Assembly: GCA_016873095.1 (NCBI GenBank)
Contig: VGYC01000076.1
Span: 1-32,290, forward strand
Source: Planctomycetota bacterium
GTDB taxonomy: Bacteria > Planctomycetota > Planctomycetia > Gemmatales > Gemmataceae
Direction: 5' to 3'
Length of the DNA stretch: 32,290 nt
Under the pieces are notes generated by a model. That model searched no databases and was not told the DNA's origin. It worked only from the letters and a program-made list of their open reading frames with translations. The position numbers were made by a program, and so were the translations under genes. Positions 13,793 to 20,108 of this stretch are shown here, piece by piece. How positions within the stretch are numbered: the first letter of the stretch is position 1; the number at the start of each line of letters is the position of its first letter.

Positions 13793-15333
13793 ATCCACGT
13801 CTGGCCTGGCGATTTCTGGTGCCCATGGTGGCGGTGAGTCTGTTGCTGCTGGCGATCGGCGTGGTGGCGGCATGGTCCATGCATCGGCTGCAAAGCGAGG
13901 TTTCGGAGATCCTGGCGGCGCACGTGGGCAGCGTCCGCGCGGCCGGCGAGTTCGAGATCAGCATGCGTGAGACCCGCAAGCATCTCAGCTACTGCCTGCT
14001 CACCGGTGACCGCGCACACTTGCGGCACATTCCGGAGCTGCGCGCGCAGACCGACTACTGGTTGACCGAAGCGGAACGGCTCGCGACCACTCCGAAGGAG
14101 GCATCGCTGACGAGGCGTATTCGCCAGGGGTACGAACAGTTTTGCGAGCAGCTTGCCGAGATCTCGGAAAGCCGATCCACACCGGTGTCCCCGCGCAAGG
14201 TTCTTGACGAAATCCACGACGGACTGATGAAGGAGATTCTCAAGCCGGCGCACGACTATCTGGAACTCAACGAGGAGACGGCGGTGGCCGCCAGCAAGGA
14301 GAACCAGAGGATGACGCAGCGGATGTCGCTGGTGCTGCTGCTGCTGGGCAGCACGGGCTCGCTGGCCGGTTTGCTGGCCGGCTTCGCCATTGCCCGGGGC
14401 ATTCGCCAGTCGCTGGTGCAGCTCAGCTTGCCTCTGGGGGACGCGGCCGGCAAGCTCAAGGAAGTCGTGGGTCCGATCACCTTTTCGACGCGCGGCGGCT
14501 TCAAGGACCTGGAGAGAATCCTGCGCACCGTGGCCGAGCACGTCGGCACCGTGGTCAGACGCCTGCAAGAAAGCCAGCGCGAGATCCTGCGCTCCGAGCA
14601 GCTGGCGGCGGTCGGACAGATGGCAGCCGGCATGGCCCACGAACTGCGTAACCCCCTGATGGCCATGAAGCTGCTCGTGCAGGCCGCCGCCGAGCGTGGC
14701 CTGAGGGATCGCGATCTCACCGTACTGGAGGATGAAATCTTGCGCCTGGAGAATCTGGTGCAAAGTTTCTTGAATTACGCGCGGCCCCCCCAGATCGAGA
14801 AACGACCGGTCAATCTGGTGGACTTGATCCGCCAGAAACTCGTGCTGGTGGCCAGCACCGCTGAGCCGCGCGGCATTCACATCGACGTGGAATGGCCGAC
14901 CGTCCCGGTCATCGTCGAGGCCGACCTGGGACAGATGCGGCAGGTCTTGCTCAATTTGCTGCTGAACGCCGTGGATGCCATCGAGCCGCCAGGCGGGCGT
15001 GTGATCATCAGGATCCGAGACGATCGGCACAGTGGCACAGCGCCGTCCGGAGTCGCGATCGAAGTCGAGGACACCGGCCGGGGCCTGCCCCTCGACCTGG
15101 GCGCACGCATTTTCGAGCCGTTCGTCAGTTCCCGTGAAACCGGGCTGGGACTGGGGCTGTCGATTTGCAAGCGCATCATGGAGGCCCATGGCGGCAAGAT
15201 CAGCGCTTGCAGCTTGCCGCAAGGCGGGGCGCGTTTCACGGTCTGGTTGCCCGCTGCCGTGGCGAGCGATTCGAGCCATTCCGAGGAGCCGTCGCGTGAG
15301 GTGACCGATGTCGAAGTTGCTGGTCGTCGATGA
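13789..15333 (+). CDS. Membrane-bound sensor histidine kinase (NtrB/ZraS-like)
   Basis: The product is 514 aa. It has transmembrane helix 1 (about 11-30), an extracytoplasmic helical sensor region of roughly 150 residues, and helix 2 (about 179-202). A HAMP-like linker and a HisKA domain follow, with His284 in GMAHELRNPL. The HATPase domain has Asn393 (LLNAVDAI), EDTGRGLP and ETGLGLGLSICKRIMEAHGG. The H-box AHELRNPL is the type found in kinases paired with sigma54 activators. The pairing fits the next gene, an NtrC-type regulator whose start lies inside this gene (26-base overlap). The sensor region is mostly helical and its ligand is unknown. Together they form one signalling operon with the small gene at 13532. 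Confidence 0.92.
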   Translation: MNPRLAWRFLVPMVAVSLLLLAIGVVAAWSMHRLQSEVSEILAAHVGSVRAAGEFEISMRETRKHLSYCLLTGDRAHLRHIPELRAQTDYWLTEAERLATTPKEASLTRRIRQGYEQFCEQLAEISESRSTPVSPRKVLDEIHDGLMKEILKPAHDYLELNEETAVAASKENQRMTQRMSLVLLLLGSTGSLAGLLAGFAIARGIRQSLVQLSLPLGDAAGKLKEVVGPITFSTRGGFKDLERILRTVAEHVGTVVRRLQESQREILRSEQLAAVGQMAAGMAHELRNPLMAMKLLVQAAAERGLRDRDLTVLEDEILRLENLVQSFLNYARPPQIEKRPVNLVDLIRQKLVLVASTAEPRGIHIDVEWPTVPVIVEADLGQMRQVLLNLLLNAVDAIEPPGGRVIIRIRDDRHSGTAPSGVAIEVEDTGRGLPLDLGARIFEPFVSSRETGLGLGLSICKRIMEAHGGKISACSLPQGGARFTVWLPAAVASDSSHSEEPSREVTDVEVAGRR

Positions 15334-16765
15334 CGAGGCCAACGTCCGTTATTCACTGGAGCGCAGCCTCGAGTCGGATCGATTGCAGATCGTGACGGCG
15401 GGGACGGCGCTCAAGGGCATCGAGCTTGTGCGCCGCGAGAAGCCGGATGCGGTCATCCTGGACATTCGCTTGCCCGACCTGTCCGGACTGGATGCCTTCA
15501 ACCAAATTCGCGAGATCGATCCGCGCTTGCCGGTGATCGTGATCACGGCGTTCGCGACCACGGACACGGCCATCGAGGCCATGAAGCGCGGCGCCTTCGA
15601 GTATCTGGTCAAGCCTGTGGACTTATCGCAGCTTAGAGAAGTGGTGGACAAGGCTGTTGAACTGAGCCGCTGGCGGCACGTGCCGGCGGTCTTCGAGGCC
15701 GAGCCGCTTGCCGGCGGCGAACGCATCGTCGGCCAGGCCGCGGCGATGCAGGAGGTTTACAAGGCCGTCGGCCGCGTCGCGCCGCAGGACATCAACGTCT
15801 TGATTCTCGGCGAGACCGGCACCGGCAAGGAACTGGTGGCGCGGGCGATCTTTCACCACAGCCGCCGTCACGACAAGCCTTACCTGGCGATCAATTGCGC
15901 AGCGATACCGGAAACGTTGCTGGAAAGCGAGATGTTCGGCCACGAGCGCGGTGCCTTCACCAGCGCCGACCGCCGACGCATCGGCAAATTCGAGCAAGCC
16001 AACGGTGGCACGATTTTCCTCGACGAGATTGGCGACATGTCCAGTGGCGTGCAGTCGAAGGTGCTGCGACTTCTGCAGGAGCAGCAGTTCGAGCGCATTG
16101 GCGGCAACGAGACGCTTCGGACCGACGTGCGCATCATCGCTGCCACCAACCAGGACCTCGAATCTCAGGTCGCCGACGGCAAGTTCCGCAAGGACCTGTA
16201 TTATCGTTTGCACGATTTCACCATTCGCTTGCCCCGGCTGCAAGATCGCCTGGAAGACTTGCCTCTGCTCGTGGAGCATTTCATCAAGGTATTCAATCAA
16301 GACCTGGGCAAGGAGGTGCGGTCGGCAACGCCGGAGGCGATGAAACTCCTGGAAAGCCATGAATGGCCCGGCAACGTGCGCGAACTCCAGAGCGCTATCA
16401 AGTATGCGTTGCTTCATGCCAGCGGCGGCGTGCTGGGCGCGGATTCCTTGCCGGACACCGTCAACCCTGCACGAAACCATGCGGCGACGCCGGCGGTTGC
16501 CGATACACTGGACCTCGTGCAACTGATTCGTCAGCTGCTGGCGGCGGGCGAGTCCGATGTGTACCACAAGCTGGTGCTGGCCGCGGATCGCGTCGCACTC
16601 ACAGAAGTGCTGCGCCATGCCAAGGGGAGCCAGGTCCAGGCCAGCGAGATTCTGGGCATCTCTCGGACAACGTTGCGCGCGAAGATGCGGGCAGCTGGGT
16701 TAGCTGTCGAAAAACACCTCTTGCCAGATTCTGGCCAGGCGGAACAGAAACTGGACATCTCTTGA
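15308..16765 (+). CDS. Sigma54-dependent NtrC-family response regulator
   Basis: The product is 485 aa. The receiver domain (1-120) has Asp8/Asp9, phospho-acceptor Asp52 in VILDIRLPD and Lys102 in LVKPVD. The AAA+ domain (about 138-370) has Walker A GETGTGKE (168-175), Walker B GTIFLDEIGD and arginine-finger region FRKDLYYRL. A C-terminal Fis-type helix-turn-helix (about 425-460) contains QASEILGISRTTLRAKMR. The sigma54-contacting loop reads GAFTSA (215-220) instead of GAFTGA. It should remodel sigma54 holoenzyme at -24/-12 promoters after phosphorylation by the upstream kinase. A candidate promoter of this type lies just downstream, ahead of the transporter cluster, which makes that cluster a likely target. 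Confidence 0.93.
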   Translation: MSKLLVVDDEANVRYSLERSLESDRLQIVTAGTALKGIELVRREKPDAVILDIRLPDLSGLDAFNQIREIDPRLPVIVITAFATTDTAIEAMKRGAFEYLVKPVDLSQLREVVDKAVELSRWRHVPAVFEAEPLAGGERIVGQAAAMQEVYKAVGRVAPQDINVLILGETGTGKELVARAIFHHSRRHDKPYLAINCAAIPETLLESEMFGHERGAFTSADRRRIGKFEQANGGTIFLDEIGDMSSGVQSKVLRLLQEQQFERIGGNETLRTDVRIIAATNQDLESQVADGKFRKDLYYRLHDFTIRLPRLQDRLEDLPLLVEHFIKVFNQDLGKEVRSATPEAMKLLESHEWPGNVRELQSAIKYALLHASGGVLGADSLPDTVNPARNHAATPAVADTLDLVQLIRQLLAAGESDVYHKLVLAADRVALTEVLRHAKGSQVQASEILGISRTTLRAKMRAAGLAVEKHLLPDSGQAEQKLDIS

Positions 16766-16774
16766 TGTGGCGTT

Positions 16775-16790
16775 TGGGCATGGCATTGCC
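16775..16790 (+). promoter_or_regulatory. Candidate sigma54 (-24/-12) promoter ahead of the SulP cluster
   Basis: TGGGCAT, four bases, TTGCC: a GG at 16776-16777 and a GC at 16788-16789 separated by exactly ten bases, as sigma54 promoters require. The -12 element TTGC is perfect. The -24 element matches TGG but then diverges from TGGCAC. The predicted start is near 16801, giving a leader of about 200 nt to ATG 17001. The adjacent sigma54 activator gene raises its plausibility. Confidence 0.4.
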
Positions 16791-17000
16791 TAAATCTCTT
16801 TTGCTCTAATAGATGCGCTGCGATTGGCGTCAAGGTCCTCGGCTTCTTGAAGTATCGGCATGCCGTTTGCACTTGGCGGAAGTTGCCGTTTCGTCACTCG
16901 ATCGGTCGAATTGGGCAACTCACTGGATCGGGAGGCGGAGCGGCTTTTTTCGGCCTTTCGCGTCTTCTCTCCCTGCGGCCGAATGCGAGGAATTTGTCCA

Positions 17001-18602
17001 ATGAATGTGACATCGCCGAGTATTCCGAGTCTCGCAAATCTCAAGGCGGATTTCCTGGCCTCGATTGTTGTGTTTCTCGTGGCGCTGCCGTTGTGCATGG
17101 GAATGGCCATCGCCTCGGGATTGCCGCCGGCATCAGGGCTGATCACCGGCATCATCGGCGGCTTGTTTCTCGGCATGATCGGCGGGAGTCCCTTGCAGGT
17201 CAGCGGGCCGGCCGCCGGATTGACGGTCATCGTCTTCGAACTCGTGCGTAACGGCGTCGCAACGATTGGCTTGATCGTGCTGCTGGCGGGCGTGATGCAG
17301 ATGGCCGCCGGCATTCTGCGCCTGGGGCAATGGTTCCGGGCCGTATCTCCGGCGGTGATTCACGGAATGCTGGCCGGCATCGGCGTGCTGATCGTCGCCA
17401 GTCAGTTCCACGTCATGGTCGATGACATTCCCAAGGGAAGCGGGCTGGAAAACATCGTCTCGATACCGGATGCCGTGATCAAAGGTGTCTTTCCTCTGGA
17501 CGATGAATCCAAGCATCACAAGGCGGCCATGATCGGCGTCTTGACCATACTGGTCATCGTGTTGTGGAAGGCGCTGGCCCCCCTCAGGCTGCAAGTGATC
17601 CCGGCCCCATTGGTGGGCGTCGTGGTCGGTACGGTCACGGCGGCGGTGAGCGGTTTCAGCGGCGGCAACAATGGCATTCTGTGCGTGACGCTCGGCGACA
17701 ATCTGCTCAATTCAATCGCCTTGCCGACGCTGGATGGACTCGCCGCCGCGCTTTCCTGGCCTATCGTACTGGCGGCTGGTTCGCTGGCGCTGGTCGCCAG
17801 CGCGGAGACCCTGCTTTGCGCCACCGCCGTCGATCAAATGCATAACGGCCCGCGCACCCGCTATGACCGCGAACTGTTCGCCCAGGGCGCCGGCAACCTC
17901 GTATGCGGCGTGCTCGGCGGACTGCCCATGACCGGTGTCATCGTCCGTTCCGCTGCGAATGTTCAGGCCGGCGGTAAAACCCGGTTGTCCGCGATATTGC
18001 ACGGCGTCTGGCTCCTGGCCTTCGTCATGGTGCTGCCGGGCGTGCTGGAATGGATACCCACTGCAAGCCTGGCCGCCATCCTCGTCTATACCGGCTACAA
18101 GCTCGTCAATCTGAGGATTCTTGATGCGCTGTGGCAGTACGGCAAGGGCGAGGCCTTCATTTACCTGGCCACCATCGTCGGCATCGTCACAACGAACTTG
18201 CTCACCGGTATCCTGATCGGCGTCGGTCTTTCCATCGCGAAGCTGTTGCACACGTTCTCTTCCCTGTCCCTGCGGCTGCAAGTGGATCCCGAGGCGAATC
18301 GAACGACGATGCTCATTCGCGGGGCGGCGACATTCATCCGCCTGCCCAAGTTAGCACGGGCCCTGGAATCGGTCCCCGCCACCTCCGAACTACACGTGCA
18401 TTTCGAGGATCTGACATACATCGATCATGCCTGCCTGGACCTGGTGATGAACTGGGAAAAGCAACATGCGGCATCCGGCGGCACCCTGGTCATCGACTGG
18501 GATACGCTGCACGCCCGGTTTCGCCGTCCCGGCCGGCGAGCCCACGAGAATGGCCGGCAAAAATCCACGCTGAAGTTGCCGAAGTCGGTGGCGGGCCACT
18601 AG
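17001..18602 (+). CDS. SulP-family anion transporter with STAS-like tail (first copy)
   Basis: The product is 533 aa from ATG 17001, which has AGGAA 8 nt upstream; the longer in-frame opening from 16860 is not protein-like. It is a polytopic membrane protein with about 10-12 helices. SulP signatures include FLASIVVFLVALPLCMGMAI, GGSPLQVSGPAAGLTVIV, SAETLLCATAVDQMHNGPRT and MTGVIVRSAANVQAGGKTR. The C-terminus (about 425-510) folds like a STAS domain (LHVHFEDLTYIDHACLDLVM). SulP proteins move sulfate, bicarbonate or other anions, usually with Na+ or H+. The neighbouring carbonic-anhydrase-like and MpsC-like genes favour bicarbonate (inference). It is closely similar to the transporter at 20109, so the pair arose by duplication. 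Confidence 0.93.
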   Translation: MNVTSPSIPSLANLKADFLASIVVFLVALPLCMGMAIASGLPPASGLITGIIGGLFLGMIGGSPLQVSGPAAGLTVIVFELVRNGVATIGLIVLLAGVMQMAAGILRLGQWFRAVSPAVIHGMLAGIGVLIVASQFHVMVDDIPKGSGLENIVSIPDAVIKGVFPLDDESKHHKAAMIGVLTILVIVLWKALAPLRLQVIPAPLVGVVVGTVTAAVSGFSGGNNGILCVTLGDNLLNSIALPTLDGLAAALSWPIVLAAGSLALVASAETLLCATAVDQMHNGPRTRYDRELFAQGAGNLVCGVLGGLPMTGVIVRSAANVQAGGKTRLSAILHGVWLLAFVMVLPGVLEWIPTASLAAILVYTGYKLVNLRILDALWQYGKGEAFIYLATIVGIVTTNLLTGILIGVGLSIAKLLHTFSSLSLRLQVDPEANRTTMLIRGAATFIRLPKLARALESVPATSELHVHFEDLTYIDHACLDLVMNWEKQHAASGGTLVIDWDTLHARFRRPGRRAHENGRQKSTLKLPKSVAGH

Positions 18603-18679
18603 CAGGGGAAAGAAAACGATCGACAAGGTCATCCTCACAGCGACCTGTCCGGGTGATTATCGGTGGGAGGCCATGACTG

Positions 18680-19099
18680 ATGACGGAGCGCCAGTGCCGA
18701 AAGAACAAGGGAGATGCGGAGTCAGCGATTTGCCAGGCCCTGATCCGTTTCGAGAAGGAGTACATGGGTCGCGGCCCTCTGGAGATACGTTCCTTCATCG
18801 TGGATGATATGGTGCTCGTGAGGCTCAAGGGAGTACTGACGCAGGCAGAGATCAAGCTAGCCGAGGTCGAGGAAGGCCCGCGTGGCCGGTACCTGCTCAA
18901 GCAGGTTCGCCAGGAACTGCTGGAGCGCGGCAGGCCGCTTCTCGAAGTTGCCATCCGCGACATTCTCGGCGTCGATGTGGTCAGTGTGCACACCGACATC
19001 AGTACCCGCACGGGCGAGCGCATCATTGTGTTTACGCTGGAGCGCCCGCCCACTCTGGAGAGCAGGCAATCAGTGACGATCGCCACGGCGGGCGAATAA
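18680..19099 (+). CDS. DUF2294 / MpsC-like protein
   Basis: The product is 139 aa, typical for the family. It has the conserved blocks ALIRFEKEYMGRGPLEIRSF, IVDDMVLVRLKGVLTQAE, LKQVRQELLERGRPLLE and VSVHTDISTRTGERIIVFTL. This is DUF2294 (Pfam PF10057), renamed MpsC after the Staphylococcus membrane-potential-generating locus. The mpsAB genes of that locus are linked to CO2/bicarbonate supply. The biochemical role of MpsC is not established. There is no signal peptide or membrane helix, so it is probably a soluble accessory. GGGAGG lies 9 nt before the ATG. Its position between a SulP transporter and a carbonic-anhydrase-like gene, without MpsA or MpsB here, suggests it serves the SulP-based system (inference). 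Confidence 0.82.
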   Translation: MTERQCRKNKGDAESAICQALIRFEKEYMGRGPLEIRSFIVDDMVLVRLKGVLTQAEIKLAEVEEGPRGRYLLKQVRQELLERGRPLLEVAIRDILGVDVVSVHTDISTRTGERIIVFTLERPPTLESRQSVTIATAGE

Positions 19100-19119
19100 G
19101 AGTTGCGACAATGAAGGCT

Positions 19120-19140
19120 GCCGCAAATCATGGTTGCGGC
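19120..19140. other. Hairpin just after the MpsC-like stop codon
   Basis: GCCGCAA (19120-19126) pairs perfectly with TTGCGGC (19134-19140) across a 7-nt loop. There is no T-run after it. It lies 20 nt past the stop of the DUF2294 gene and may stabilise a 3' end or be part of the leader of the next gene. A second small stem (cgggg 19201-19205 with ccccg 19216-19220) lies further along the same leader. Confidence 0.45.
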
Positions 19141-19285
19141 GAACGAGAATTGACGGACCGACGGTTTTCATCCATGAGACGATAGCTGCGTGCGAGAATG
19201 CGGGGAAAGACCAAGCCCCGGATTGACGCCGCCAGGAATATACCGTGCCCGAAGTCCTTTGAGATTCGATGCTCGAGGGAAAACA

Positions 19286-19329
19286 GGCCGGAAGCCACCG
19301 TGAACAGGTGGCTTTCGGCCATTTTTTTT
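19286..19329 (+). terminator. Strong intrinsic terminator directly before the carbonic-anhydrase-like gene
   Basis: A 14-bp stem (19286-19299 with 19307-19320, one G-U pair) closes a 7-nt loop (gtgaaca) and is followed by A and eight T (19322-19329). The ribosome binding site AGAGGAAG of the next gene begins within two bases of the T-run, with the ATG at 19343. It may simply end the upstream transcript, or it may be a leader attenuator controlling read-through into the carbonic-anhydrase-like and second SulP genes. Confidence 0.85.
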
Positions 19330-19342
19330 GAGAGGAAGCTCG

Positions 19343-20050
19343 ATGTCAAGCCTGTCCACTTGCCCTCGCGATCCCCGTGGCGTCGTCAGCGCGCGCAAGC
19401 TGAAAGCTGCCGAGCCCGTTCGCGACAGGGGCGGCCCCCGCGCCATGCTCATCACCTGCACCGACTCCCTCCTTGACGAGCATTTGCTGCCGCGGCTGCG
19501 TGACGAACCGCTGATGGTATGGCGCACCTCCGGGCACGTCGTGCCCCCTTATGGCGCCGGCCACGGCGACGCCGAGGAGGCCATCGATGACGCTGTCCGC
19601 AGATCAGGCGTTCGCGAGATCATCATGTGCGGACACCTGTCGTGTCACGCCCTGCAAACCCTCATGCACCATGAGTCGCACCAGTCGCACCAGTCGCACG
19701 AGTCGCACGAGTCGCACAAGGCCCATGGTGACTGCCTGCAATTCGCTCGTCCGGCGCAGCGCATCGCCGAGGACAAGTACGGTCGGTTGCCGCGCGAGCA
19801 ACTCCTGCAAGCGATGATCGAAGAGAACGTATTCTTGCAGATGACGCACCTGCGCACTTACCCTGTCGTGCGTGACGGCCTGGCAAGGGGCACGCTCATG
19901 CTGCACAGTTGGATCTACGATCACGACACGGACGAGATCTATGGCTACGAGCCAGGCGAGAGCGCGTTGTTGCGGCGCATGCGCGGAAAGGGCCGGCCCA
20001 GCCGTCAACTCCTCCCCTACATCGACCCTTGCGAGATTTACCTGGCCTGA
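19343..20050 (+). CDS. Beta-carbonic anhydrase-like protein with altered active site
   Basis: The product is 235 aa from ATG 19343, with AGGAAG just upstream. Beta-carbonic anhydrases hydrate CO2 using zinc held by Cys-His-Cys plus an Asp-Arg dyad. Here the ligands are Cys39 (LITCTDS), His98 and Cys101 (MCGHLSCHAL), and Asp41 is kept. The Arg of the CxDSR motif is Leu43, and the usual RNAGN is RTSGH (61-65). The VVPPYGAG block and the C-terminal MIEENVFLQMTHLRTYPVVR and MLHSWIYDHDTDEIYGYEP segments match the family well. An inserted stretch at 109-128 holds eight histidines. It lies between MpsC-like and SulP genes. It may be a weak or repurposed enzyme, for example a bicarbonate or zinc sensor. 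Confidence 0.85.
   Translation: MSSLSTCPRDPRGVVSARKLKAAEPVRDRGGPRAMLITCTDSLLDEHLLPRLRDEPLMVWRTSGHVVPPYGAGHGDAEEAIDDAVRRSGVREIIMCGHLSCHALQTLMHHESHQSHQSHESHESHKAHGDCLQFARPAQRIAEDKYGRLPREQLLQAMIEENVFLQMTHLRTYPVVRDGLARGTLMLHSWIYDHDTDEIYGYEPGESALLRRMRGKGRPSRQLLPYIDPCEIYLA
19673..19717 (+). repeat. Five tandem 9-bp units encoding a His-rich loop
   Basis: Units of gagtcgcac or cagtcgcac at 19673, 19682, 19691, 19700 and 19709, in frame, encode alternating Glu/Gln-Ser-His triplets inside the carbonic-anhydrase-like protein, immediately after its second and third zinc ligands. Confidence 0.9.
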
Positions 20051-20077
20051 GCCGCAATGAAGCAAGCCGACGGAGAA

Positions 20078-20102
20078 CATGGACGGAGCACATGGACGGA
20101 GG
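20078..20102. repeat. Short direct repeat before the second SulP gene
   Basis: The unit acatggacgga occurs twice in the 58-bp spacer between the carbonic-anhydrase-like and SulP genes, and the first ten bases of the SulP gene (atgaagcaag) are also present upstream at 20057-20066. This suggests a small local duplication at the junction. Confidence 0.55.
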
Positions 20103-20108
20103 AGATAG

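Noticed and set aside
16860-17000. Earlier start for the first SulP transporter
   Set aside because: The extra 47 residues lack similarity to SulP proteins, and no ribosome binding site precedes the ATG; ATG 17001 has one.
19673-19717. Tandem repeats considered as a CRISPR array
   Set aside because: Units are 9 bp without spacers and are in frame within a gene.
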